Assembly (NCBI RefSeq): GCF_900090325.1
Contig: NZ_FMHW01000002.1
Coordinates: 7,131,001-7,195,000, forward strand
Length of the DNA stretch: 64,000 nt
Reading direction: 5' to 3'
Origin: Micromonospora pallida
Lineage (GTDB): Bacteria > Actinomycetota > Actinomycetes > Mycobacteriales > Micromonosporaceae
Below, piece after piece: positions 27,385-35,234 of the stretch. Under the pieces are notes generated by a model. It was not told where the DNA came from and searched no databases. It saw only the letters and a list, made by a program, of their open reading frames with translations. Position 1 is the first letter of the stretch. The number at the start of each line of letters is the position of its first letter. Made by a program: the position numbers and the translations under genes.

Positions 27385-27848
27385 CGTCTGCCCAGCAGGG
27401 CGCGGTACCTGCGCCATTCGCGGATCCGGGTACGGGCAGCCTCGATAGCGGGACAGAACCCGGTTGCTGTGCATCTCTGGCAGCGGCTGTGGCGGTGGTG
27501 GTCCAGGCAGTACCAGGCCGACTGCACCAGGAAGGGCACCTCGCGCCGCCCACGCGGTGCGTCCTGCCAGTCGGTAACCCTTGTCCGGCGAAGGTCATCA
27601 GTCGGCCCGATCTGGGAGTGAACCCGTCCGGAGGCATTGTTCGACCTGGCTGACGGCGGCAGCCGCGAGGAACGCGATTCGCGCCGTGGTCGGTCGGCGA
27701 GAGGCCCGAGCGGGATCGGCGTTCGGCGGTCCGGGCAGCGCCGCCAGGAGGAGAGGCCGCAGGAACACCCGAGGCGCAGCCAGCGGCGCAGCACCGGGCG
27801 GTGTGTGGGGGCGAACGGGACCGGCTGTTCTCTCTGGGATCGCAGCAT
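27381..27848 (-). CDS. Small Cys/Arg-rich hypothetical protein
   Basis: A 155-residue protein from ATG 27848. Residues 17-40 read HRPVLRRWLRLGCSCGLSSW with CPDR following, and the end has CLDHHRHSRCQRC, two cysteine-rich patches that could bind zinc. Arg/Ser-rich sequence lies between. Such proteins sit beside small HTH genes in many actinomycetes. The stop overlaps the next gene start. TTGACA on this strand (complement of 27879-27884) is a good -35, inside the repeat operator. A later start is possible. Confidence 0.55.
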   Translation of the reverse strand: MLRSQREQPVPFAPTHRPVLRRWLRLGCSCGLSSWRRCPDRRTPIPLGPLADRPRRESRSSRLPPSARSNNASGRVHSQIGPTDDLRRTRVTDWQDAPRGRREVPFLVQSAWYCLDHHRHSRCQRCTATGFCPAIEAARTRIREWRRYRALLGRR

Positions 27849-27875
27849 GGCTCTACGCTCTCGCCCAGCAGGCCC

Positions 27876-27940
27876 CTTGTCAAGCGTGTAGTCCGCGCTT
27901 GCCAACTTGTCATGCGTGCACTACACGTTTGCCAACTTTG
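27876..27940. promoter_or_regulatory. 30-bp tandem-repeat operator in a divergent promoter
   Basis: Unit 1 (27876-27905) and unit 2 (27906-27935) agree at 24 of 30 positions; both start CTTGTCA and end TTGCCAA, and a partial third unit follows. CGTGTAGT (27885-27892) and ACTACACG (27920-27927) form an 8-bp dyad across them. It lies between two divergent starts. Confidence 0.55.
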
Positions 27941-27960
27941 CGCGTGGCTAACCTGCGGGC

Positions 27961-28176
27961 GTGCCAGAGCACCTGTACGGGCCGCAGGAAATTGGGGACC
28001 GGCTCGGCGTCTCGCGGGAGCGGGTCCGACAGTTGACCCTCCGCCCGGACTGGCCCGCGCCCTACGACCGGCTGGCCATGGGGACGGTCTGGCGCAAGGA
28101 AGACATCGAAGAATGGATCGGGAAGCACCGCCCCCATCTGACCGATCCTGATGAGGACGAGGCCACGGGCGCGTAG
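27961..28176 (+). CDS. Small winged-HTH DNA-binding protein (excisionase/AlpA-like)
   Basis: A 71-residue protein. EIGDRLGVSRERVRQLTLRPDWPAPYD is a MerR-type HTH and wing, ending in WRKEDIEEWI, as in excisionase-like regulators; the tail is acidic. It probably binds the tandem repeats just upstream and controls both divergent genes. GTG 27961 lies 7 bases after TAACCT (27949-27954), so the mRNA is probably leaderless. Confidence 0.78.
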   Translation: MPEHLYGPQEIGDRLGVSRERVRQLTLRPDWPAPYDRLAMGTVWRKEDIEEWIGKHRPHLTDPDEDEATGA

Positions 28177-28277
28177 CCGCCAAACGGGCCCAGGTCCGCT
28201 TCGCGGATTTTGTTGCTGGCCACGGCTGGGTATCGCTCTGAGTTACACAGACCGGCATGCCGCCTCATCCCCGCGTG

Positions 28278-28405
28278 TCCTTTGCTCTGCACCCCTCTAC
28301 GCGCCAGACGCTCTCGGTGAGCGGCATCCCCCACATCGAAATTCTCCGACACGCTAAGACGCCTGCTCGGAGCCGGTGTTGCGTATATGGGTGCAGAGCA
28401 AAGGA
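28278..28405. repeat. Inverted-repeat element, family C (17-bp perfect ends)
   Basis: TCCTTTGCTCTGCACCC at 28278-28294 and its exact complement at 28389-28405; similarity continues inward about 10 bases (TACGC shared). The internal 94 bases show no gene. It could be a miniature element or a folded RNA. Confidence 0.75.
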
Positions 28406-28542
28406 AAACCTGAGGGTCGGTGCCGTCCGACGGAGGTTCACCCACCGTGACGATCCCCCGCCGCCCGGCCATCGACACCTAGTGTGACCATGGGTGGTTC
28501 ATGCCAAACCGTCAGGCCACCAGGTGGTGCGCTGGTGGCTTC

Positions 28543-28573
28543 TTGACTCTCACACCGTGTCAGGCGGTCAACT
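28543..28573 (+). promoter_or_regulatory. MerR-type promoter with operator in a 19-bp spacer
   Basis: TTGACT (28543-28548) and TCAACT (28568-28573) are 19 bases apart. The spacer carries the dyad CTCACACCGTGTCAG (28549-28563). An over-long spacer with a central dyad is the hallmark of MerR-activated promoters. It drives the regulator itself. Confidence 0.6.
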
Positions 28574-28583
28574 CGAGGACATC

Positions 28584-29405
28584 ATGTTCACCATCGGAGA
28601 CTTCGCCCGGCACGGCCGCGTATCGGTCCGGATGCTGCGTCACTACGACGCGACCGGTCTGCTGCTCCCGGCCCACGTCGACCCATCCACTGGCTACCGC
28701 TACTACACGGCCGCCCAGCTCGCCCGGCTCAACCGCATCATCGCGCTCAAGGATCTCGGCTTTACGCTCCAGCAGGTCCGGGAGATCGTGGACGGCACCG
28801 TCACCACCGAGGAACTGCGCGGCATGCTGCGGCTGCGGCGGGCCGAGCTGGAGAGCACCGTGGTGGCGGCAGCGGCCCGGATGGTGCAGATCGAGGCGAG
28901 GCTCCGAGCGATCGAGAGTGAGGGGCAGATGCCCACCGACGACATCGTCATCAAGAACGTCCCAGCGGTTCGGGTCGCCGAACTGACCGCGACCGCCGCC
29001 AGCTTCGACCCGGAGGACATCGGCCCGGTCATCGGGCCCCTGTACGACGAACTGTTCCGCCGCCTCGACGCGGCCGGCATCACCCCCACCGGCCCCGGGA
29101 TCGCCTACTACCAGGACGAGCCGCAGGCAACCGGCCGGATCATCGTGCACGCCGCCGTCCAGGTCGCCGCCCCCTGCCAGGACGGTGACGTCCGGGTGCT
29201 AGACCTCCCGCCCATCGAGCAGGCGGCGACCATCGTGCACCGGGGCGCGATGGACGCGGTCGTTCCCACCGTCCAGGCCCTGGCCCGCTGGATCGACGGC
29301 AACGGTTACCAGTCGAACGGGTACCCGCGAGAGGTCAACCTGGAGTGCCCGGCGGACCGCGACGACTGGGTGACGGAGCTACAGGCACCGGTGAGCCGCG
29401 CCTGA
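28584..29405 (+). CDS. MerR-family regulator with GyrI-like effector domain
   Basis: A 273-residue regulator. The N-terminal winged helix has FTIGDFARHGRVSVRMLRHYDATGLL and STGYRYYTAAQ, as in BmrR/TipA; a coiled-coil linker (about 78-115) follows. The C-terminal 150 residues form a GyrI-like ligand domain (IVIKNVPAVRVAEL, GIAYYQDEP) that binds drug-like molecules. ATG 28584 is chosen over upstream codons because the promoter and GAGGA lie directly before it. It should act on its own promoter. No efflux gene is adjacent, so other targets are unknown. Confidence 0.86.
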   Translation: MFTIGDFARHGRVSVRMLRHYDATGLLLPAHVDPSTGYRYYTAAQLARLNRIIALKDLGFTLQQVREIVDGTVTTEELRGMLRLRRAELESTVVAAAARMVQIEARLRAIESEGQMPTDDIVIKNVPAVRVAELTATAASFDPEDIGPVIGPLYDELFRRLDAAGITPTGPGIAYYQDEPQATGRIIVHAAVQVAAPCQDGDVRVLDLPPIEQAATIVHRGAMDAVVPTVQALARWIDGNGYQSNGYPREVNLECPADRDDWVTELQAPVSRA

Positions 29406-29461
29406 TCCCACGCCCCGGTGCCTCGTCGGCGACGTTCGACGGGTGACTACGCTTGGTGGTC

Positions 29462-30271
29462 GTGCCCGAGGGACATTCCATCCACCGCCTGGCCGCCCGG
29501 CACGCCGAGTTGTTCGCCGGGGAGAAGCCGCAGGTCAGCAGCCCGCAGGGCCGGTTCGCCGAGGGCGCGGCGCGCATCTCCGGCACCCTGCTGGAGAGCA
29601 CCGAGGCGTACGGCAAGCACCTGCTGCACCACTACGTCGACGACCTGACCGTGCACGTACACCTCGGGCTGTACGGCAAGTTCACCGACGGGACGGGGGA
29701 GCCGCCGCCCCCGGTGGGGCAGGTGCGGCTGCGGATGGTCGGCGACCGGCACTGGCTGGACCTGCGCGGCCCGACCGCCTGCGAGGTGCTCACCCCCGGT
29801 GAGGTCGACGCGCTGCGGGTCCGGCTCGGCCCGGATCCGCTGCGCGCCGACGCCGATCCGGCACGGGCGTACGCGCGGATCTCCCGCAGCCCGACGCCGC
29901 TCGCCGCGCTCCTGCTCGACCAGTCGGTGGTGGCCGGCACCGGGTTGATCTTCGTGACCGAGGCGTTGTTCCGGGCCGGGCTGCCACCGCTGCTGCCCGG
30001 TCGGAACCTCACCCCGGCGGGCTGGCAGGCGCTCTGGGCCGACCTGGTCGAGCTGATGACCCTCGCCGTCGAGCGGGGCCGGATCGACACCGTCCGTCCC
30101 GCCCACCTGCCCGAGGCGATGGGTCGTGCCCCGCGCGTCGACCGGCATGGGGGCGAGGTGTACGTCTACCGCCGCCCCGGCGCAGCCTGCCACGTCTGTG
30201 GCACAGCGGTCAGCCGGGGCGAGTTGGGCGGGCGGAACCTCTACTGGTGCGCCGCCTGCCAGGCCGGCTGA
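29462..30271 (+). CDS. Fpg/Nei-family DNA glycosylase
   Basis: A 269-residue base-excision repair enzyme. The start must be GTG 29462, since the mature protein begins PEGHS: Pro2 is the nucleophile and Glu3 the acid. Lys52 (AYGKHLL) and the helix-two-turn-helix (LLLDQSVVAGTGLIFVTEAL) follow. The C-terminal zinc finger has CHVC and CAAC. PEGHS rather than PELPE suggests the Nei branch (oxidised pyrimidines). TACGCT (29447-29452) is a likely -10 for a leaderless or near-leaderless message. Its last 60 bases are copied at 31627-31685. Confidence 0.9.
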   Translation: MPEGHSIHRLAARHAELFAGEKPQVSSPQGRFAEGAARISGTLLESTEAYGKHLLHHYVDDLTVHVHLGLYGKFTDGTGEPPPPVGQVRLRMVGDRHWLDLRGPTACEVLTPGEVDALRVRLGPDPLRADADPARAYARISRSPTPLAALLLDQSVVAGTGLIFVTEALFRAGLPPLLPGRNLTPAGWQALWADLVELMTLAVERGRIDTVRPAHLPEAMGRAPRVDRHGGEVYVYRRPGAACHVCGTAVSRGELGGRNLYWCAACQAG

Positions 30272-30429
30272 CCCGGACGGTGCCCCGCGCCTTGGGCGGG
30301 CCGACCGCTCGTGGTCCCGCCCGGTGGTCGACGGCATGCAGGGTGGCTCACGATAGCGGCTGGTGGTTGCCGCGCCGAGGCCCATGCTGGTCATGATGTC
30401 GCGAACCGGCACGCCACTAGGCTGAGCTG

Positions 30430-30783
30430 ATGATCGAAGACCGCCAGCGGCCCTCTCGTCTCGGCGGTTTCCGGGTCTGTTTCCTCGGCAGCGCCTTCTT
30501 TCTCGCGTTGCTGGCGGTCCTCCAGCCGATCACCCGCTTCGAGGACTGCCCCAACTATGGCGGAAACGGCAATGCGAGCGCGTTCGCGAACCCCGCCTGG
30601 GACTTCTACCTGACGGCCCTGCTGTTCGGCTGGGTGTTCCTGGTCTTCATGGAACAGACGTTGTCGATCACCCGGCGCGGACGAGGTCGCGCCGACTTCG
30701 CACTCCGGGCGGCCGGCGCGATCTCGTTGACGACGATCGCCTCGTGCGGCCTTTTCGCCAACGTGGCGGTGCTCTGCCACTGA
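30430..30783 (+). CDS. Small membrane protein of unknown function
   Basis: A 117-residue protein with three hydrophobic segments (about 14-34, 57-77, 90-112). One cysteine-containing extracytoplasmic loop (FEDCPNYGGNGN) lies between helices 1 and 2. TAGGCT (30418-30423) ends 6 bases before the ATG, so the message is probably leaderless. It lies in the first of two nei-to-wgr intervals and has no counterpart in the second. Confidence 0.65.
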   Translation: MIEDRQRPSRLGGFRVCFLGSAFFLALLAVLQPITRFEDCPNYGGNGNASAFANPAWDFYLTALLFGWVFLVFMEQTLSITRRGRGRADFALRAAGAISLTTIASCGLFANVAVLCH

Positions 30784-30828
30784 CCGGGTAGCCCAGCCCC
30801 GCACCGCCGGCCCGACCACCGCCACCGC

Positions 30829-30876
30829 TCAGACCAGCCGGCGGATGTCGCCGTACGCGCGGTAGAAGCTGCCGAC
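30829..30876 (-). pseudogene. Remnant of a WGR/beta-propeller gene 3' end
   Basis: On the reverse strand this reads VGSFYRAYGDIRRLV-stop, against GGFYRAYGDIRRLR-stop at the end of the intact gene at 32774. Thirty bases are identical (30840-30869 and 32785-32814), including third-codon positions. Nothing of the rest of the gene remains. Confidence 0.75.
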
Positions 30877-30903
30877 CTTGACGGGGCGGGATCGTGGGGT
30901 GGG

Positions 30904-31221
30904 CTAAGCGATAGCGGCGATGTCGCCGTCGTCGAAGTAGATCGCCTGGTGGAGGCGTCCGCCGAGAGCGGCGGCGTAGCGGGCGACGACGTCTTGGCCA
31001 GAGATCTTGCCCTGTTCGATCTGGGAGACGCGGCCCTTGGTGACGCCCATGCGGTCGGCGACCTGCTTCTGGGTCAGGCCGCGGGCGCGGCGTACCTCGG
31101 CGAGGCGGTGTCCGACGACGGTGGCGAGTAGTTCCTGTTTGCCTGCTTCGACGGCCTGCTCGCCGCCGGCGCGCTCGATGTGGGCGCTGCGGATGTCACG
31201 CCAGCGTACGTAGCTGCTCAT
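30904..31221 (-). CDS. XRE-family antitoxin of a HigBA-like module
   Basis: A 105-residue protein. The HTH is LTQKQVADRMGVTKGRVSQIEQG (about 56-78), followed by a dimerisation tail (GGRLHQAIYFDDGDIAAIA). It should bind its toxin and repress the module promoter. ATG 31221 overlaps the stop of the toxin frame (ATGA), the usual toxin-first order of higBA. It is intact while the toxin is frameshifted. Confidence 0.82.
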   Translation of the reverse strand: MSSYVRWRDIRSAHIERAGGEQAVEAGKQELLATVVGHRLAEVRRARGLTQKQVADRMGVTKGRVSQIEQGKISGQDVVARYAAALGGRLHQAIYFDDGDIAAIA

Positions 31222-31582
31222 GGCTGTCGGCCCTCCTCGGCGCGTTCCTTCAGGTAGATCTCGTAGCGATGCTCGGCCAGAGGGATCGCTTCGGTGTACC
31301 ACTGCTGCCAACGTCCGGCCTTGTCTCCGGCGACGAGCAGGATGCTGGAGCGCCATGGGTCGAAGGCGAACAGGATGCGGGGACGGTGCCAGGGCGCAGC
31401 TCTTTGAGGTTTGCGATCGACGAGCCGTGGATTGTGTCGACCAGCGGCCGGCCGAGTCCGGGGCCAGCCTGGGCGAGCAGGTCGATGGCTTGCACGACGC
31501 GGGCGTGGGTGAGTGGATCGAGGCTTTCAATCCACTCCTGTACCTCGTTGACGAGGTAGATATCCCACTCGTCGGTCGCCAT
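31218..31582 (-). pseudogene. Frameshifted HigB/RelE-like toxin (gp49-like)
   Basis: From ATG 31582 the frame reads MATDEWDIYLVNEVQEWI to IANLKELRPGTV and then loses homology. In the next frame it continues RILFAFDPWRSS, DKAGRWQQWYTEAIP and YEIYLKERAEEG up to a TGA that overlaps the antitoxin start. One extra C in the C-run opposite 31379-31382 would restore 121 residues. The family cleaves mRNA on the ribosome. As read the toxin is dead, unless the ribosome slips or the base is a sequencing error. Confidence 0.78.
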
Positions 31583-31589
31583 CCTGCGA

Positions 31590-31607
31590 GTATAGCAACC
31601 GCTATAC
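31590..31607 (-). promoter_or_regulatory. Operator/promoter of the toxin-antitoxin module
   Basis: GTATAGC and GCTATAC form a perfect 7-bp dyad with a 4-base gap. On the reverse strand it contains the -10-like TATACT, ending 6 bases before the toxin ATG. The antitoxin probably binds here. Confidence 0.6.
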
Positions 31608-31626
31608 CCGGGGCGAGGTGGTCGGG

Positions 31627-31685
31627 CCGGGGCGAGCTGGGCGGGCGGAACCTCTACTGGTGCGCCGCCTGCCAGGCCGCTGACC
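31627..31685 (+). pseudogene. Duplicated 3' end of the Fpg/Nei gene
   Basis: Matches 30214-30273 at 58 of 60 positions. It encodes RGELGGRNLYWCAACQA, the end of the zinc finger. A one-base deletion (GGCTGA to GCTGA) removes the original stop frame. No other part of the gene is present. Confidence 0.8.
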
Positions 31686-31743
31686 TCGCTCGACCGATCC
31701 GCTCGGCGTCCACCGCCTGATCTTCCAGTCGGTGCGGTTCGGT

Positions 31744-32634
31744 TCAGCCACGCCGGTGGTTCTGTGGTCCACTGCAGTACGCGGCGGCGACAGCGGCCGA
31801 TTCGAGCCGGGGTTTGAGTCTGCCGTCCGTGGAAAGGTCGACCCGGTGGGCGACTGCGGCGACCACATAGCGTTGGCCGAAACGGGTGTACTGGTGGCGG
31901 TAGCCGGGATTCATGCCGGTGGTCCACGGCTTGCTGCCGACGCCCCTGCGGGTGCGCCAGAGGGTGAGATTCCAGACCGCACCTGTGGGACCGCTCAGGT
32001 AGCTGTACAAGTCGCTGGCCGCTGCTGTGTCGGGGAGCGCGAAGACCGTTACCGCGACCAGGACGGGGTTGCGGGCGATGGTGATGCTGCTGGAACACTC
32101 CAGGTAGACCCCGGTCATCACCTGCGTGCAACCGCGGTAGTTGAGTTCCCTGACGACGTCGCTGGCAGTGAGCGAGCCGGGGCCGGATGCCGCGTGGTGG
32201 CAGGGACGAGCGCCTCCGGCGACCCGGGCGAACTTGATGGCTTTGTCGGTGCTGAAGAGCCGGGGCAGCAGGGCATCCACGGTGAACGGGGTCTGGTCGG
32301 TGCTGCTGTTGCCCCAGGACCCCGGTCCCGTCGGGTCGGCGTCTCGCCGGCCGCCGCTCGTCGTCGACCTGACGGTCTTGCCGGTGTCATGAGCCAGTCT
32401 CTGCGCCCACCACCCCAGCAGACCCGCACCAGCCGACGCTGTCGTCATCCCGGCCACCCACCACAACGGCCTTGCCTCAAGCGCCGGAAACCAGGGACTA
32501 CTGCCGCCGGTTGCCACATTGACCGCGAGAGACGTCATCGTCACCGCCGCAGCGGCCGCAGAGAACGCCACGACCAGCAGCCCGATCCGCCGCCACTGGC
32601 GATCCGGCACCCGGCACCTCCCTCCCCCTGCCAT
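31744..32634 (-). CDS. Hypothetical membrane-anchored protein
   Basis: A 296-residue protein. Two hydrophobic helices (about 16-40 and 55-77) precede an extracytoplasmic domain of about 200 residues, which has a few cysteines (CHHAAS, RGCTQVM, LECSS, YCSG) that may form disulfides. ATG 32634 is preferred: TACCGT lies directly before it and the longer frame has no ribosome site. The domain matches nothing I recognise. It fills the second nei-to-wgr interval, next to the intact WGR gene. Confidence 0.6.
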   Translation of the reverse strand: MAGGGRCRVPDRQWRRIGLLVVAFSAAAAAVTMTSLAVNVATGGSSPWFPALEARPLWWVAGMTTASAGAGLLGWWAQRLAHDTGKTVRSTTSGGRRDADPTGPGSWGNSSTDQTPFTVDALLPRLFSTDKAIKFARVAGGARPCHHAASGPGSLTASDVVRELNYRGCTQVMTGVYLECSSSITIARNPVLVAVTVFALPDTAAASDLYSYLSGPTGAVWNLTLWRTRRGVGSKPWTTGMNPGYRHQYTRFGQRYVVAAVAHRVDLSTDGRLKPRLESAAVAAAYCSGPQNHRRG

Positions 32635-32773
32635 ACGGTACGTCCAACGGGGACTCTCACCGTGGCAGGTTCGAGGGCGTTCGACGGCCAACGAGGTGAA
32701 CGGCCCGGTACCGACGGGCGTGCCTGTGGTGCCGGCCGCGCGCGACGTGCCACCGTTTCTGCCCGTCTCGGGC

Positions 32774-34195
32774 TCAACGCAGGCGGCGGATGTCGCCGTA
32801 CGCGCGGTAGAAGCCGCCCCGGCCGGACTCGCGGACCTCGGTCACCAGGTAGCGGGCGCCCGGCTCGCGGATGCCCTTGGGGAACTGCACCGACCAGTCC
32901 CGGTGGAAGCCGTCGGAGATCACCTGGATGCGTAGCTGCCCCCGCACCTCCACGCACTGCACCACGATTCCACCGTCGGTGTGGTTGACCACCTCGACCG
33001 TGGTCGACGGTGCCGTGGCCGGCATCCGGGGCGGTGCCTTGACGTCCACCACCTGCGGCACGCTGCCCGACTCGGCGGCCCGGATCGCCGGCTCGCTGGC
33101 GTCGATGCAGGCCAGGTAGCCGCCGGTGGTGACCACGTAGAGGCGTTCGTCGTGGTACTGCATCGAGTACGCCGAACCGCAGCCGGTGCCGAGCTTCCAG
33201 AGTCGGTTGCCGGCCTCGTCGAAGCAGTAGATCGAGGAGTGGTTGTCCCCGGCGAAGACGTACCGGCCGTTCTCGGTGGCGGCGCAGGAGAAGACCGGGG
33301 CGTCGCAGTGGTACGTCAGGTCGGCCTGGCCGCGCTTGGTCAGCCGGACGACCTGGCGGGTGCCGGTGCCGGCGAAGACGTGGTCACGTTCCTGCCAGCC
33401 GAAGAGGACCGAGCCGGTACGGGTGTTCCACAACTCCTGGCCGGTACGCCAGTCGAAGCCGGTCACCCCGGCCGAGTGGCCGTGGTAGATCGCGTCGTCG
33501 TCGCAGCGCACCATCCACGCCGACGAGCCGCGCCCCGGCCGCCGCCAGAGGAACTCGTCCTCGTGGTCGACCGCAGAGATCCCGCCGCCCGCGTCGGAGA
33601 CGCCGAGCACCCCGTCGTGGATGTCCAGCCAGTAGATGTCGATCTCCGGCGCGATGGCGTACGCCACCCGGGGCACCTTGCCGGAGAGGTCGTACACGTT
33701 GCCGTCGTCGCAGCCGGCGTAGATCCAGGCGTCGTCGGCGACGATGCACTTCACCCCGTCCGGCAGTCGGACCTGGCTGAGCACCTGGGCGTCGTGGCCG
33801 AGGGTGGTGATCATCCCGTGCTCGTTGCCCACCATGCAGTGCTGGTCGTCAACGAAGATGCCGAACGCCGGGGCACCCGAGTGGTACCGCCAGAGCACCG
33901 GGGCGGTCCGCGCGGTGGAGCGGGTGCTGACGATCTGGCGACGGCTGACCGCGCGCTTCTGGCGCACGCCGGGCACCGCCGGGGCGTACCCCTTGCGGAC
34001 CTTCTCGCCGATCTTCTTCGCGGCGGCGGCGCGGGCCTTGGCATTGTCCGCGAAGCTGCTGGTCTTGACCTGCCCCTGGTCACCGATCCGGCCGTACCGG
34101 ACGGTCAGCTCGGAGCCGTCGACGACGGTCTCGTAGAACTTGTGCGCTCCACCGCCCTCTTCGGACAGCTCGAGGTAGGTCGTCTCCTGCGGCAT
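32774..34195 (-). CDS. WGR-domain protein fused to a beta-propeller
   Basis: A 473-residue protein. WGR domain (1-75): LELSEEGGGAHKFYETVV and YGRIGDQGQVKTSSF, a module known in PARPs and some bacterial proteins that binds nucleic acid ends. Residues 95-390 form PQQ/WD-like blades (WIYAGCDDGNVYDLSG, YVFAGDNHSSIYCFD). The last 75 residues form a separate domain ending FYRAYGDIRRLR. No catalytic motif is seen. It could sense damaged DNA or RNA, and it lies near a DNA glycosylase. Its 3' tail is duplicated at 30829-30876. Confidence 0.82.
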   Translation of the reverse strand: MPQETTYLELSEEGGGAHKFYETVVDGSELTVRYGRIGDQGQVKTSSFADNAKARAAAAKKIGEKVRKGYAPAVPGVRQKRAVSRRQIVSTRSTARTAPVLWRYHSGAPAFGIFVDDQHCMVGNEHGMITTLGHDAQVLSQVRLPDGVKCIVADDAWIYAGCDDGNVYDLSGKVPRVAYAIAPEIDIYWLDIHDGVLGVSDAGGGISAVDHEDEFLWRRPGRGSSAWMVRCDDDAIYHGHSAGVTGFDWRTGQELWNTRTGSVLFGWQERDHVFAGTGTRQVVRLTKRGQADLTYHCDAPVFSCAATENGRYVFAGDNHSSIYCFDEAGNRLWKLGTGCGSAYSMQYHDERLYVVTTGGYLACIDASEPAIRAAESGSVPQVVDVKAPPRMPATAPSTTVEVVNHTDGGIVVQCVEVRGQLRIQVISDGFHRDWSVQFPKGIREPGARYLVTEVRESGRGGFYRAYGDIRRLR

Positions 34196-34303
34196 GGGGA
34201 ATCCTCCGGGGGCGGGGCGACCGGCGGCGATCCGACCGGTACGTCGACAGCGCGCACACGCTAACCCCCGCCACCGACAAGGAACGGCCGTGCGGGCGGA
34301 ACC

Positions 34304-35176
34304 TCACGCGTCGTCGAGCAGCCAGCGGACCACCTCGACCTGCGCCGGGAAGACCTGCCCCTCGCCGATGCTCCAGGCCAGCGTCTGGCCGACCGTCCAG
34401 CCCCGCACCCGTTCCCGGTCCAGCCCCAGCTCGGCGGTGAGCCGGTCCAGCCGGTGGCGTACCGCCGCCGCCGAGTGACCCAGCTCCGCGCCGCGCACCA
34501 TCGGCACCACGCTGAACTCGCGCTCGCCCACCAGTGGCTTCGGGTCGATCACCAGCCACGGCTCCCGTTCGGCGCGCAGCACGTTCCCGGCGTGCAGGTC
34601 CTGGTTGACCAGCACCTGGTCACCCTGGCTCGGGGCCAGGTCGGTGAGCAGGTCACGGGCCGCGTCGAGCAGCCGCCGCTCGTACGGCCGGCCGGCCCGC
34701 TCCCAGTTGCCCGGCATTCGTTCCACCCAGCCGGCGGCCTCGTCAACCAGCGACGTGAAGGGGGCGCCCGCCGGCTGCCAGAGGCGGGGGAGCAGGTCGA
34801 CGACCACCCCGAGCGCCTCCTCGGGCGGGCGGCCGGACAGCGGCTCCCCGGGTGCGCACCGCTCGATCAGCAGGGCTCGCCATGCCGGCTCGTGCGCCAG
34901 CAGCCGGACCGCGCCGTCGCCGGCCCAGGTTGCCAGCGCAGCCGCCTCGTGCTCGCTGTCCCAGTCGGGATACTGGAGCTTGAGCACGACCGACGTCCCG
35001 TCCGGCAGTTCGGCGGGGAGCGCCAGCGACACCAGCGACCCCGGGTACGCCGGGCCGAGCCGCAGCGACCACCGGTCCACACAGGCGGCCAGCCGCTCCG
35101 GCAGCACCGCCAACCACTCCCGGCCGGCGGGCACCCGCCGCATCCAGTCCAGCCGCTGAGGGATCTCCAGTTCCAT
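34304..35176 (-). CDS. APH(6)/streptomycin-kinase-family phosphotransferase
   Basis: A 290-residue kinase-fold protein of the APH(6) and hydroxyurea phosphotransferase family. VNQDLHAGNVL holds Asp193 and Asn198, and VIDPKPLVG holds metal-binding Asp211; the DPKP signature is diagnostic. LVLKLQYPDWDSEHEAAAL near 65-82 (VVLKLQ) is the N-lobe Lys-Glu region. Members phosphorylate streptomycin or unrelated alcohols. ATG 35176 starts it. It is monocistronic; resistance is possible but unproven. Confidence 0.85.
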   Translation of the reverse strand: MELEIPQRLDWMRRVPAGREWLAVLPERLAACVDRWSLRLGPAYPGSLVSLALPAELPDGTSVVLKLQYPDWDSEHEAAALATWAGDGAVRLLAHEPAWRALLIERCAPGEPLSGRPPEEALGVVVDLLPRLWQPAGAPFTSLVDEAAGWVERMPGNWERAGRPYERRLLDAARDLLTDLAPSQGDQVLVNQDLHAGNVLRAEREPWLVIDPKPLVGEREFSVVPMVRGAELGHSAAAVRHRLDRLTAELGLDRERVRGWTVGQTLAWSIGEGQVFPAQVEVVRWLLDDA

Positions 35177-35234
35177 CGGCCCATCCTCGGGCCGATCCGA
35201 CCCGGTCGGACAACCGTTTTCCGGCCGGAGCCGA

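Larger units (their letters stand above)
28177..28583. other. Intergenic region holding an inverted-repeat element and the MerR promoter
   Basis: No convincing gene in 407 bases. Contents are the family C inverted repeat (28278-28405) and the MerR-type promoter (28543-28573). Base composition is less GC-rich than the surroundings. Confidence 0.6.
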
